Below are positions 36,101 through 46,967 of a stretch of 64,000 nucleotides of DNA, one piece after another. The stretch comes from Gigaspora margarita (taxonomy: Eukaryota; Glomeromycota; Glomeromycetes; Diversisporales; Gigasporaceae). The position numbers and the translations under genes are program-made. Positions within the stretch are counted from its first letter, which is position 1. Each line of letters opens with the position of its first letter. Under the pieces are notes generated by a model. The model searched no databases and had not been told where the DNA came from. It saw only the letters and a program-made list of their open reading frames with translations. The stretch spans positions 4,256 through 68,255 of the forward strand of contig WTPW01000410.1 in the NCBI GenBank assembly GCA_009809945.1. The letters run 5' to 3'.

Positions 36101-36644
36101 ATCAACATATCATAATACTAAAATTCTTCTAAAAAAACAAACTTAACTCTTTCTCACTAACTTCTCAAATAATCTTTTAAATTGGTTTTATCATATTATA
36201 TGGTCTCGACATAATATATGGGGTCTTTGCCTTGAAAATGACCTTACGGAACTATGTAGATCTTATAAATAAAAATTAAAGCTTCTAGCCATCCAGTAAT
36301 CCAATTCAAATAAACTTTTTTTTATTTTGTAAAAATCACTAAGTTCTACAAAATAAAAAAAAGTTTATTTGAATTGGATTACTGGGTAGCTAGAAATTTT
36401 AATTTTTATTCATAAGATCTACATAGTCCCATAAGGTCATTTTCAAGGCAAAGACCCCATATTTCAATATCAATGAGAAATAGCCTGGAATATCACAAAA
36501 AAAACCAAATGTACTAAAATAACTCTACCATCAAGCACTACTCAAGCAAATACATCAAGAACTCATATACAACCAATAAACCTATACTCTGCTATTGAAA
36601 AATGGTACTTACAAGGCTACCCTCTAACAACATACTTTTTATAA
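33160..36644 (+). pseudogene. LINE ORF2: reverse transcriptase, RNase H, C-terminal domain
   Basis: It starts in the RT domain (FTKIFTSRLDKIIQQ). The RT has QDMFKAFDRI (33310-33345) and the catalytic LAYMDDTVWH (33653-33680). One frame runs to 34732 with a TAG at 33521 and a TGA at 34085. After a frame change, FFTDASIKN..SGIGWICEN..HSELLATI (35160-35310) is an RNase H domain with the expected Asp and Glu. CKCSSIEDTLHILLC (35878-35925) is a C-terminal CCHC-like segment. The protein ends YLQGYPLTTYFL with TAA at 36642-36644; a MITE at 36220-36458 splits the C-terminal part cleanly (WSRHNI | FQYQ*EIAWNITKK). The same family as the LINE at 59.4-64 kb, but far more AT-rich and so probably older. 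Confidence 0.9.
36220..36458. mobile_element. Near-perfect hairpin MITE inside the LINE
   Basis: The arms of about 105 bp are almost perfect complements, starting GGGGTCTTTGCCTTGAAAAT. ATAT lies on both sides. It sits in the C-terminal coding region of the LINE and so is younger than it. Confidence 0.9.
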
Positions 36645-37145
36645 TGTCATGACTAACACCTTAGGTTTTCTCCAACCTATCCTAACTAGATTTATTTTAT
36701 TAGTTTAAATTAATAATAGTATAAAATAGAAAATAGGAGATGTAATGTCACATTGGGTGCTCTGTAGTACAAATATAGTTAGAAATCTTTACCATAGAAT
36801 TTTTCTATAGCCATATCTCTTTACTTCAACTAGTTTTCAGGTTTGAAGAATTTGTTAGCCTGGTTCAAGAACTTATCTGATCCCTCACCTATCTCTACTT
36901 GATAACATAGAGACTATTAATCTTAGGATTAATTTAAGGCTGCTGTAACAAAGTTTCTACTATGACATTATATTAATAAAAAAAAAAAATTGTAGCATTT
37001 AAAATTAGATTATAAGTTTGTATAACTTTTACTAAAAACTATATAACCTATTTTAAATACTAAAATTTGATTGGCTATGTGCATTTAGGAAGGTGTATAC
37101 TATAGAAATTATTTAGAAAAATATATATTTACAGAATATAGAATA

Positions 37146-37486
37146 TAGCCAGACCTCTATAAATGCAACCTTCATAAATGCAATACTTTTCTAAATGCAC
37201 ATCTTTGCCTTGTATATAAAAAATTATTAGTGCTAAATGCATATTTTATATTCTGTAAATGCATGTTCTTTCAAATAATTTTCTATATCATGCTACCTTT
37301 CTAAATGCATATAGCCAATCAAATTTTAGTATTTAAAATAGGTTATATAGTTGTTAGTAGAAGTTATACAAACTAGATAATCTAATCTTTAAAGCTGCAA
37401 TTTAATTGGCTCTCCCTAAATGCAATACCTCTCTAAATACATGTTGTAGGCTTATTTGTACACATTGCATTTATGAAGGTAGACTG
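37146..37486. mobile_element. pogo-like MITE (341 bp), TAAATGCA family, intact copy
   Basis: TA at both sides (37144-37145; 37487-37488). The ends are related to CAGTYAGACCTCTATAAATG; the left one here is mutated to TAGCCAGACC. The word TAAATGCA recurs about eight or more times in both orientations. Other copies are at 33036-37143 (LINE-split), 42039-48744 (split, also 341 bp net) and 48747-48842 (half). Confidence 0.88.
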
Positions 37487-37489
37487 TAT

Positions 37490-37963
37490 TAAAAAAAAAC
37501 TAACAAAAAATCGTAATTTATGCAGAATATTATTATCATAATTGATTTTGGGCTCTTAAATAAACTTGTTTTTTGGCTCAAAAAATGTTAGTTTTATAAA
37601 AAAAGATTTATTATCTTCTTAGTAAAATTTTTTACTATTCTAAAAAATCTTTTCAAAATGCATGTAAAGAAAAAATAAATTGTTTGTGTAATAGTAAAAT
37701 TGCTAATCCTTATATTCTCTTCTTTGATCCCAAGTAACTTGGGATCTACTAGTCTGATTTTGATGATATACCTACTATTAGAATCAGAAAAATGAGCTCT
37801 ACAACTTTTATTTACAAGCCAAAGAAGGTTTACTTATTAGTTTTAGAGTTAGAATTATATATAGTATTATAGTATTATATTAAATACTAAAATAGAAGAT
37901 TTTAGAATCTTCTTGTAACCATATTGGAAATAGCAAATTATCATAGTGGAAATAGGTATTCCC
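37490..37963. mobile_element. Half copy of the 7805-8769 element
   Basis: It matches the right half of that element: aatttatgcagaat, gggctcttaaa, tgatcccaagtaacttggga, gagctctacaactttt, and an end at taggtattccc. The left half is absent. Confidence 0.85.
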
Positions 37964-38260
37964 TATATAAATATAATACTTTTAGACCAATTTTAATAAT
38001 TTGGAAATCAAATATATTTAAAAAAATTTTTTAAATTTAAAACTTTAATTATTTTTTTTAATTTTATAAAAATAAATTAATTTTAATTTTGTATAAATTT
38101 ATAAAAAATATAGTTATTTATCATAAATTATTATTTAAAAATATAAATCTTAAAGAATTTTATATCAAAAATTAAATAAAATTTTATAAAAAAATTTTTT
38201 TAAAAATATTATATAACTTTTGCAAGCAAATTTGCCTAATCTACTCTATATTAGCTAGGT
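37964..38260. other. AT-rich, nothing recognised
   Basis: No gene. A fragment aagcaaatttgcct at 38224 resembles the ends of the element at 38677-39640. Confidence 0.4.
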
Positions 38261-38493
38261 GCTAGAAAAAGGACTGAAAATAACAATTTTTTAAAATAAA
38301 TTTTTTTTATATAAATCAATTTAGAATAATATTAGGATTTTTTTACTTTAGACACAAAGATAGTTGTATTAATAAAATTTTACAGAATAGCTTTTTAAAG
38401 TTGTATTTTTTTATAATCTATTATAAGATTTATAACACAAAAATTGATTTTCTAAAGATCTTTTATTTTATTATTTTTGGTCCTTTTTCTAGC
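38261..38493. mobile_element. MITE, TIR GCTAGAAAAAGGAC
   Basis: gctagaaaaaggactgaaaataa at the left, and the complement of ttatttttggtcctttttctagc at the right. No target duplication is clear. Confidence 0.8.
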
Positions 38494-38676
38494 ATCAGGC
38501 CCATATATTAAGGATAATATTATTATTTATAGAGTATTGCTAACTTGACCCTTTGGTAATATTAATTATCCTATAATTTACCAATTAGATTGCAGGATTT
38601 GTATAATATAATAAAAAAAATTTAAGAAATTTTAAAAAAAAATTAAAAAGGTTTTATAATTTAGTGCATTTTGCAC

Positions 38677-39640
38677 TATCCCTTAAATGGTAAGCAATTG
38701 CAGGCAAATTTGCTTACAATTTTTTCTATAAACATTTTTTTGATTTAGTTTTTTTAAATATTTAAAATATTTAAATAATATTTTATACAATTATATTTGA
38801 AAATAAAGATTATATTTTTGCTATATTTGTATTTAAATTATAAGAAAATAAATTGTAGTTGCTTATAAACCCAAAATATACAAATTTTAAAAAAATTTTT
38901 AATTAAAAAATTATTTTAAACCTTTTTGGCGAACTCTTTAAATATTAATTTTAGATCTATTGTTCTTAATACAACTTTATAGATTATATAAAGGATTACA
39001 ATTTTCATTATTAAAGGACCCCGGACATCTCTCATATAGGTCATAACTGGATTTTGGCCAATTTTGGCCTAATTTGTTAAAAATGACAAAATCTAATTAC
39101 TTTAATAACTTCAAACCCAGTGATCAGAATTGAATAAACTTTTTTTGTTAGATGCACCTCACTAAGAGCTTCATTTTAAAAAAAGTTCATTCAAATTGAA
39201 CCACTGGATGCCAAGTTAATTTCCAAAAACTGTTTTTTGCTTCTTAAATTTTAGATGTTTTTGCTGAAAAATCTCAAGTATAACCTCTATACTAGATGTC
39301 CGGGGTCCTATTATTACAAGTTTTATGATTTACTTGTAAAAATTAGTACTTGTCTAAGAGCAAAAATTTTTTTTGGCTTCGGGAACATATAAAATTTTAG
39401 AAAATATAAAAAAATTTTAATAGTAAACTCTAAAGTTATACAAACTTTGAACTTTAATTAATTAAAACTTATTTAATAATTTTAAAGAATTTTTATAATA
39501 AAATTAATAAAATATATTTCAAATAATATATTATATAAAATAGAAAATTTCTAAATTATTTATTTTTTGTTTTATTTAAAAAAACCTTAAATATTTTTAA
39601 AATTGCAGGCAAATTTGCCTGCAAGACCTTTTAAGGGATA
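38677..39640. mobile_element. TIR element, ends TATCCCTTAAA..TTGCAGGCAAATTTGC
   Basis: Left tatcccttaaatgg..ttgcaggcaaatttgc and right gcaggcaaatttgcctgc..ccttttaagggata are inverted. The right end contains the perfect palindrome GCAGGCAAATTTGCCTGC. It contains the MITE at 39015-39309. No coding sequence or clear target duplication. Confidence 0.75.
39015..39309. mobile_element. hAT-like MITE, TIR AGGACCCCGGACATCT, copy 2
   Basis: 295 bp with ATTATTAA before and ATTATTAC after it (8 bp, one mismatch). The terminal inverted repeats are 16 bp and perfect. Closely similar to 14134-14414. Confidence 0.9.
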
Positions 39641-39751
39641 ATGTACTCTTTAGTAACAAATATAGTCATTCTCTTTAATCTGGCCCTCTATATACTAAAC
39701 TCTTTGTATATCAAACTAAAACCTTTAGAACAAATAATTTATATTTATTAC

Positions 39752-40355
39752 TTTTTTTTTTTTTTAAATTTTCTTCGGGCGTACACCCGAAGACCGCAGT
39801 TTGCGACTATTTTATTAAGGTCATTTGTTATGGGAACCCAATTGGGTCCTACATTCTTGTATATTGTAATGATCTACATATGTATATCTATTGCTATTTT
39901 TAATTTCTACCGTGGCTAACCGGTACTAAGCCATCCTATTTTTTATTCCAACCGAACCTAATTAGCTGACCCATTTACAACTGGGAGATTTAACTGGAAC
40001 TGTCCAAGTAATTCAAAGAGAAGACAACACAGATAGTGAGCGAATTCGATTGGACTCCAACCCTCGTTCCAAATTTTCTAGATGTCTTTCACCCCTAAGG
40101 CCGAACAAACTGATACGAACCAGACCATAAACCCCGTTAGAGCAAGTTACACATCTATTCAAGATGTCTGGAGAGCCTTCATCAAGCCAAACCTGAGATG
40201 TGGCTGAGCTGTCCAAACATGGTCCTAGCATCCTAATTCAATTCATCCATCACATGATTGTGTGTAGTTAATTTTTACCGTTCATAGGACTTGAACTGGC
40301 GACCTTATATAAAGAGTCCTAGAAGTGCAACCACTACGCTATCGACCCGCAGAAC
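39752..40355 (-). mobile_element. Full-length tRNA-derived SINE, copy 2
   Basis: Reverse complement of the SINE at 17661. The head (GGGTCGATAGCGTAGTGG, then a box B-like CGCCAGTTCAAGTCC) is at about 40350-40280. The 3' stem-loop TCTTCGGGTGTACGCCCGAAGA and A-tail (T-run on the plus strand) are at 39752-39805. Flanks are ATATTTATTAC and ATATTTATTTAC. Confidence 0.92.
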
Positions 40356-40619
40356 ATATTTATTTACTTTAAATATACTGAATTCTATAATAATTTTTAT
40401 AATCCAAATCTGAACACAAATTAATTAGTATATATAATATTTTATTTAAATAAATTTATTTTGTATTACGAATAAAATTTAAGGCACAACAAAAGGTTAG
40501 CTTGTTTTCAAATTTATAATAATAAATAAATATGTTGTATTACCATAAGTTCCCAAAAATATGCTACTTTTTTTTAGCTGATTTTGAATACAAAAAATCA
40601 GAAGTAGCTTATAAAGTGA

Positions 40620-41065
40620 TTTTTAGTCAATCGATTATAATCACTATATAGTAAAGTTATACTTTTACTATATAAATTAATTATAAACGCTTAAGTAAAC
40701 AACTTATTCTAGAGATTGAAATACGTATATTTTGAAATTTTTATATAAATCAGATAATCTTTTATTATTTGACTTTTAATTTTTATATTAATGAATATAT
40801 TTTTTGGGAACTAAAACACCGTGAGAACCAGGGACCCAGGATATCTACAGATGAACTTAATATGGCAGTTGCTTAAAAAAAATTAATTTTTTCTATTGAA
40901 TATAAAAATTAAAAGTCAAATAATAAAAAGTTATTTGACTTATATGAAAATTTCAAAATATATGTATTTTGATTTCTAGAATAAGTTTACTTAAGTGCTT
41001 ATGATTGAGTTATATAGTAAAATTATAACTTTACTATATAGTGAGTATAATCGATTATGAAAGTA
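40620..41065. mobile_element. Foldback MITE, CATAGTAAAGT family, with a foreign middle
   Basis: The arms resemble 16900-17575 (tatagtaaagtt, gcttaagtaaac, tttgacttttaattttta). About 70 bp at 40808-40877 (gggaactaaaacaccgtgag .. atatggcagttgctt) has no counterpart in the other copies and may be a small insertion. Confidence 0.75.
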
Positions 41066-42036
41066 GCTTATTTTTAGAACTAGCTTATTTTTAGATCATG
41101 TGAGATTAATTTTATTGGCTACTCTTTTATACTAAAATTTTTATTAATATTTGGTTTAGAAAGAGAAATTTTGTATTCTGATCTTTCTTTATACTGAACA
41201 AAATCTCTTAGGATAGTCTGTTTAGATTAGAGAAAGGGGACTGTATAAACAATAATTAAAATTAGAGTTAGAGTTAGAATTAGAGTTAAAAATTATAGTA
41301 AAATTGTAAGAGGAGTATTTTTTGTTAAAAGTGCAATAGGGGTTATTCTAGTAAAATTTTGAGAAATATAAAGAAGTGCACTATAGTGCAAGTGCACTAA
41401 TTTTAAAACCAAAATTAAAAAATTATTAATATTGCAAAATTTTATTACAAAAACTAACTTTAGTAGCATCTAATTCTACATATATATACTCTTTGTAATA
41501 ACTTATTAAAAAATTCTATATATAAAATGCATATAAATAATTTATATACTAACTTAATATAGCCTGTATTCTAATTCTAATCTTTAAAGAATTTTTTATA
41601 TAATTCAGGACAGTATAAGATATCTACTCTATACATATCAAGCACCAATTTTTGATACTTATATAACCAATTATGATTGGCTAATTTTGTAAAAATAGTA
41701 CTAATTAGTTAAGTTTTGATGCTTATATATAACGGTCAAGAAATATATTATACCTGTTAATATATAAGTGTTAGTTTATAATAAAAATTTTTAATAAAAA
41801 TATAAATTTACTATAAACTTAAAAAAACATTCTTTTTAGCCTACAGATTAATTTTTTTCAAATTTTGAAATTAAGTATATTAAGAATAATAGATTAAAAT
41901 TATTTAGAGTACTTTTTTAAAATTTTGCAAAATTTGCAAATTTTTTTAATAAAATTTTTTTAAAAAAAATTTAAATTTTAAAACTGCAATTATATATAAA
42001 ATTTTTTATGCTAAACAGGTTTATTTAGTATCAAAA
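41066..42036. other. Gene-free, one MITE relic
   Basis: 41270-41400 (gagttagagttagaattagag, then gtaagaggagtattttttgt) matches the reverse complement of part of the MITE at 50590-50890. The rest is AT-rich and unrecognised. Confidence 0.5.
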
Positions 42037-42203
42037 TACAGTTAGACCTCTATAAATGCAATCTTCATGAATACAATACCTCTCTAAATGCATGTTTTTG
42101 TTTTATTTATAAAAAATTATTAGTGCTAAATGCACATTCTATATTCTGTAATTGCATGTTCTTCTAAATAATTATAAGATATTGGTTATCCATCAATTAA
42201 TAT

Positions 42204-42298
42204 TATGAAATTCATTTATTCTGGCAAATGATTGGCTAACACATGCCACTTTGCAGCATGTGTTAGCTAATCATTTGCCAAAATGAAACAAATTTCAT
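42204..42298. mobile_element. Hairpin MITE (95 bp)
   Basis: Arms atgaaattcatttattctgg .. gctaacacatgc and their near-complement meet around cactttgca. Confidence 0.85.
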
Positions 42299-42539
42299 GA
42301 TATTTATCAACACATGATCTATATTGATGTTATCATGCATAATATGATTATTTCTGTGCTATGATATTTTAAAAAACACTTTTCCACTTTACGAAGCACT
42401 TCAACCCTAATGATCTTTTTTAGTAAAGGATAGTTTTGTGCTATTTACATAACTATTTAAAAGATATTATATTTCATATTCTTGCTCTAAATTAAAATCA
42501 CAAAATAGCATTTCAATTTTTTTTTTTTTAAGTTATTTT

Positions 42540-42847
42540 GCACGTAGGTATTCTGTACCAGGTTATGTCGATCATATGGCGCAGGCAAATTTTTTTGAAT
42601 TATTAATGTTAGGGTTAGGGTTATGGGACAAGGTTAGCAAGATATATAGTAAAATCGTTCAAGAAGAACTTTTTGTTAATGCACTAAAGGTGGTTTTTTA
42701 TGCAAACTTTTAGTAAATATGCGATTTTTGACAAAATGAATAGTTATTTGAAATTTTTATAATTGTGCTATGTTATACCTGATCTTGAAATCTGATTGGC
42801 AGTTCAGCCACATGATCAACATAACCTGGCACAGAAAACTGATGTGC
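42540..42847. mobile_element. MITE, TIR GCACGTAGGTATTCTG, copy 1
   Basis: Inverted ends gcacgtaggtattctgtacc and the complement of ggcacagaaaactgatgtgc. It ends 30 bp before the recombinase ATG and so lies in its promoter. The interior has gttagggttagggttatggg and cctgatcttgaaatctgatt. Confidence 0.88.
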
Positions 42848-44256
42848 TTTTTTTTTTATCTTGCTACCATTGCTGAAATGCCAAAGGTTAAAAAGGTATT
42901 TTATTTTATTTTGTTTTATAACTTATACCTACTTGTATTAATCTTAAAGCCTTATCTAGAATTTTAAGTATTCTGAACCTACGAAAGAAGATCTCAAATG
43001 ATTAAAACATAGTGGAAGAGTTAACGCTACACATGATGCAACAAAGGTGTGAGTTAATGTACTAGAAAGGTTCTGAGCAGATATTGAATATCAAGATAAA
43101 ATTGAAACCATTATGAACAAAGATGTTTATGAAGAACAACTATCCAAGTTTATTTATGCAATGAAAAATCAAGATGGAACTAATTATCACACATTATCTA
43201 TTAAAAACTGTGCAGCAGCTTTATGGAGATATTTGAATGAAAAATCCACACTTCCAAAACCTGTAGATTTATTAAATCCAAAAGTTTTTCATGAGTTTAA
43301 TGCTACTTTAAATGGAAAACTAAAAAGTTTGGAGCACAAGGGTTTGGAGAAAGAAATAGCGCATCAGCATTAATATTAAAAGAGGTTGAGACAATTCTGT
43401 TATATCCATCAGTGCAAAAAAATACATCTGAGGAACTTTTATAATGAATATTTTTTATAAATCAATCCTTTTAGCATTATGTGATGGGAAGCATAATGAA
43501 CTCTTATTAGATAATTTTATTAAGCGATATGATAGTGAAATAGATGTGAAAATATTCAAATCAAAAACTATTCAAAGAGGAATTAAAAATCCAGATACAC
43601 AAAGTGAAGTTATTAGTTTATCTATTATTAAAAAATAATCAATGACTATGAATTCTACTTCACCAAAAGACCATCTTTAGTGCCTAAAAATTTTTATTTA
43701 AAACCATGTTAAAAAGAATGTAGTAAGTTAAATATTAATTTATTAAATAAATAAAAAGTCTATGATTAAATACAAATAATTATTTTTTTATTAGCTTTTT
43801 TTAATGGTCAATGGTTTTATGCTCATCCATATGCTAAAAGAAGTCTCAAGACTCTTTTTATCAATATGTGAAAATGTAGGAATCAAAATAGGTGATCGTA
43901 ATATTTCTAACTACTCAGGTCATAAAATAGCTGTTCAAGTTCTTAAGGAATTGGAATATAGTGATTCTATTGTTATGTCTATTACAAGACATAAAACTTA
44001 ACAAGGACTTTATTCTTATAAGCAGTCTAAATCAGTATTACAACATGAAGGCTTAAGTGAATTTCTTAGTGTATTAAAAATTGTTAGAAAATCATCAAAT
44101 CTAATTGGTAAATTTTATTATCTGTTATAATGAATTTTTTAGTTATTAAAATTTTTTTTAATTTTTATTTACTTTATAGGCAATAATAATTCATAGCAAG
44201 ATATATATAATCGAGAGGTTTTGCTTAATGAAAGCTTCTCTGAACATAATGAAAAT

Positions 44257-44351
44257 AATATTGAATCTCACGATACAGATAATATTGAACCTCATAATAC
44301 AATAATATTGAACCTCACGATACAGATAATATTGAACCTCATAATGCAAAA
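44257..44351 (+). repeat. 24-bp coding tandem repeat, 4 units
   Basis: Units begin aatattga.cctca. The second unit is 23 bp, which shifts the recombinase frame. They encode NIE(S/P)H(D/N)T repeats. Confidence 0.9.
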
Positions 44352-44535
44352 AATACTAGTGTTGGAAATTTTTTTTTTTTGTGTTTTACAACTGAGACCT
44401 TGTCTCGATTCTTTATTAAATTATAGACGTAATATTTGTTATATGAATAAGGATACAACTAGCTACACGTGCACTTTTGGTACCTAATTTAAGTGGTCCG
44501 CCTGAAGGTTCCACACTAGCTACCATACCTACAAC

Positions 44536-44816
44536 CAGTGTTGTACATGGGACAGTTGGGACATGAGCTGGGACATTTTGGGACATTTTGGGACAATTTT
44601 TTAAATTGAAATTACTTAAAATTTTATTAAGATAATCTAATTTAATTTTTTCAGAAATGTGTTCAGCACCTAGAAAAATATATAATCATGTATTTTTTTA
44701 AATTAAATTATTAATTATTAAGACTTGGGACATAGTTGGGACACTTGGGACGCTGGGACATTGGGACGTTGGGACATGCCAAAAAAAGGCTGGGACAGCG
44801 AAAATGTACAACACTG
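44536..44816. mobile_element. hAT MITE, TIR CAGTGTTGTACAT, with GGGACA repeats
   Basis: A perfect 8-bp duplication CCTACAAC (44528-44535 and 44817-44824). The terminal repeats CAGTGTTGTACAT / ATGTACAACACTG are perfect and match the classic hAT CAGnGnTG start. Both flanks are filled with gggaca words (about 14). Confidence 0.95.
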
Positions 44817-44929
44817 CCTACAACCCAACTACGGAAGTTGCCTATTTAAACCCTCTGGTTCACGATCCTCCTATTACTACCCGATGCACTGTTTGTATAC
44901 AGATATTGTAGGACCCAATTCTTTAAATG

Positions 44930-46427
44930 TAGAGATTGGACCCGTTATCTGCTCATCCGGATATTCCTACAGCCAACCCGTATCCGGATGCTATAATTGT
45001 TTCACGGATAAAAACTGTTATCTGCCAGTTTCCAAAAGGGTAACCTAACGGGTTTCTGCAGATATCTGTGGGTATCAGCAGGTATCCGTGGGTACCCGCA
45101 GGTACTGCGGTTATCTGGGTATTAAAAATTTCTGCGCAATTATTTGATGATTATTAAAATTAAACTGCGAAGATCTAATCTTTTCGCAGTTTTTAAAAGC
45201 AAATCTGCGAACAGTAATAATCTTCGCAAACTTACGTACTACATACATTTTTTTTTTTAATTTTTAAAAATTTTTTTTTTCGCATTTATTTATTTATTTA
45301 TTTTTTCTTTTAAAGCTTCGTTAGGAAAACTAGTAGAAATTTGTACCGGGATTTCATGAGATAAGTAGTTTTTTTTTTCAGTAGTTTTTTTTTTTAGTAG
45401 TTTTTTTTTCTTTGAACTTTGTACTAACTTTTTTTTTTACTAGTTTCTTTTTTTTTCTTTGTTTTCTGGAACCGGGTCCCACAAGATAAGTTTTTTTTTC
45501 ATTGTTCGCTTGTTTTTTTTTCGTTGTTAACGTTATTATTATTTTTACTTTGTTATTAATGGTCCGCTCATATTGTTGGTTTATTGCGACTAGGTTTATT
45601 TTCTTCGGATATTGGCACTATTTCGTTATTCTTGGTGCTTGTCGTTTGTGCTGGTCCTGTAACTCTCTACGTTGTATTACTATTCTTTGGTGTCTTCGTT
45701 TATGGCTTTCCTTCTTTTCCCGATATCATATTTTGGTCGTTGATGTCTTGTCGCTGTTGCTATGCTATCCTTCGATTGGGTTTCTTGGATAGCGATTGTA
45801 GTACGTAGGTTAGGTAGATCTAGTAGGGAAGTTAGAGTTAGTAGCGAAGTTAGGGTTAATAGCGAAGTTAAGGTTAGTGGCGTAGTTAGGATTTGGGTTA
45901 TTTGGTTAGGGAAGCACAGGATTAGTATAAGAGTTAGACGGGTTGGGTAAAGCTAGTGTAGGACTAGGAAAGATTAAATTAATATATTATGTAAATAAAA
46001 TATATATGAAATAAATATACAGTATATTTAATAAATATTAATAAAAATAAATATGAAATTGTTTTTACAATTTTTTAGTCAATTTGGGCTCATGTAACCG
46101 GAAAATTCTTCCCAGTTAAGATTAGCAATTCTTTATTAACGTTAGAATTGTATATTTTAAAAATTTTCGCAAATCTGCAAAATTTTTTCTTTGACTAGCG
46201 GCGGGGTCGCAGATTTGCGCAGATTTTTAATAATTGATTATTCGTGTATCCATAAGTTATCTAGTTATCCGGATACCTGTGGGATTATCTGGTATCCGTA
46301 AGGGTTATCCAGATAACTTAGGGTTTATCCGGTTATCTGTAAATTAAAAACTAGCAGTTATCCAGATATAACTTTTACAAAAAGGATACTGATAAACGGA
46401 TAAGCAGATATCCAGATCCAAACTCTA
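44930..46427. mobile_element. hAT-like element (1.5 kb), TIR TAGAG(A/T)TTGGA
   Basis: A perfect 8-bp duplication TTTAAATG (44922-44929 and 46428-46435). The inverted ends extend about 200 bp with repeated tatccgg and ggtatccg words, then tctgcgcaa. The middle is T-rich with frames that show no transposase domain. An 18-bp repeat (gaagttagagttagtagc and variants, about 45828-45890) lies in the right half. Confidence 0.9.
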
Positions 46428-46681
46428 TTTAAATGAATGTTCGACATCAGACTACTTTATCCATGGCCTAAAGTTGGCTAGGTAGGACAAAAGTCCTACT
46501 AGTCTTAATCATCCAAGTTTTAACCCTGGACTTTCTGTACCCACCTAACCGACAATGGCCAAGGTCTGCCAGAAAATGCTGCCAGAAGTTCATGACATAA
46601 TCTTCACTACGTCTTGTAACTTCGGTTACCCAAATCACAGATCCAAACTAACAGGTTCGGTCTTGCAGAGTTTGTTACACC

Positions 46682-46967
46682 TAGGGTTCTGCAATTTGAT
46701 TTGATCTTCAAATATTTGACTCAAATATTTGATCAAATTCAAATTCAAATTTGACTATATTTGATTTGATCAAATTCAAATCTGGCCAAATTTGATTTGA
46801 TTTGACAAATATTTGATTTGATTTGAAAATTACTATTAAGAATTCAAATTCAAATCAAATTCAAATCCAAATATTTGAATCAAATCAAATTCAAATCAGG
46901 GTCAATTNGATTTGATCAAATTCAAATTGACCCAATATTTAATTTGATTTGAATTTGAGGAACCCTA
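46682..46967. mobile_element. hAT-like MITE made of AATTTGATTTGA words
   Basis: A perfect 8-bp duplication GTTACACC (46674-46681 and 46968-46975) and ends TAGGGTTC / GAACCCTA. The interior is almost entirely aatttgatttgatc and its complement. Confidence 0.93.

Larger units (their letters stand above)
33142..36988 (+). mobile_element. 5'-truncated LINE (RT/RNase H) inserted in a pogo-like MITE
   Basis: 12-bp duplication ATTGTAGCATTT (33130-33141 and 36989-37000), with an A-rich 3' tail just before the second copy. It begins inside the RT domain, as expected for a 5'-truncated LINE. The intact sibling MITE at 37146-37486 shows the uninterrupted sequence. Confidence 0.92.
33036..37143. mobile_element. 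pogo-like MITE (TAAATGCA family), copy split by a LINE
   Basis: Sequence 33036-33141 plus 37001-37143 is the reverse complement of the intact copy at 37146-37486. The LINE at 33142-36988 sits between a duplicated ATTGTAGCATTT. The far end is poorly preserved. Confidence 0.75.

Noticed and set aside
44720..44815. CRISPR-like array of GGGACA repeats
   Set aside because: Units are 6-9 bp with no spacers of constant length. It is the subterminal part of a hAT MITE in a eukaryotic sequence.
45502..45950. Membrane-protein-like frames
   Set aside because: Hydrophobic only because the T-rich strand is read. They lie inside a hAT-like element and one follows an 18-bp tandem repeat.
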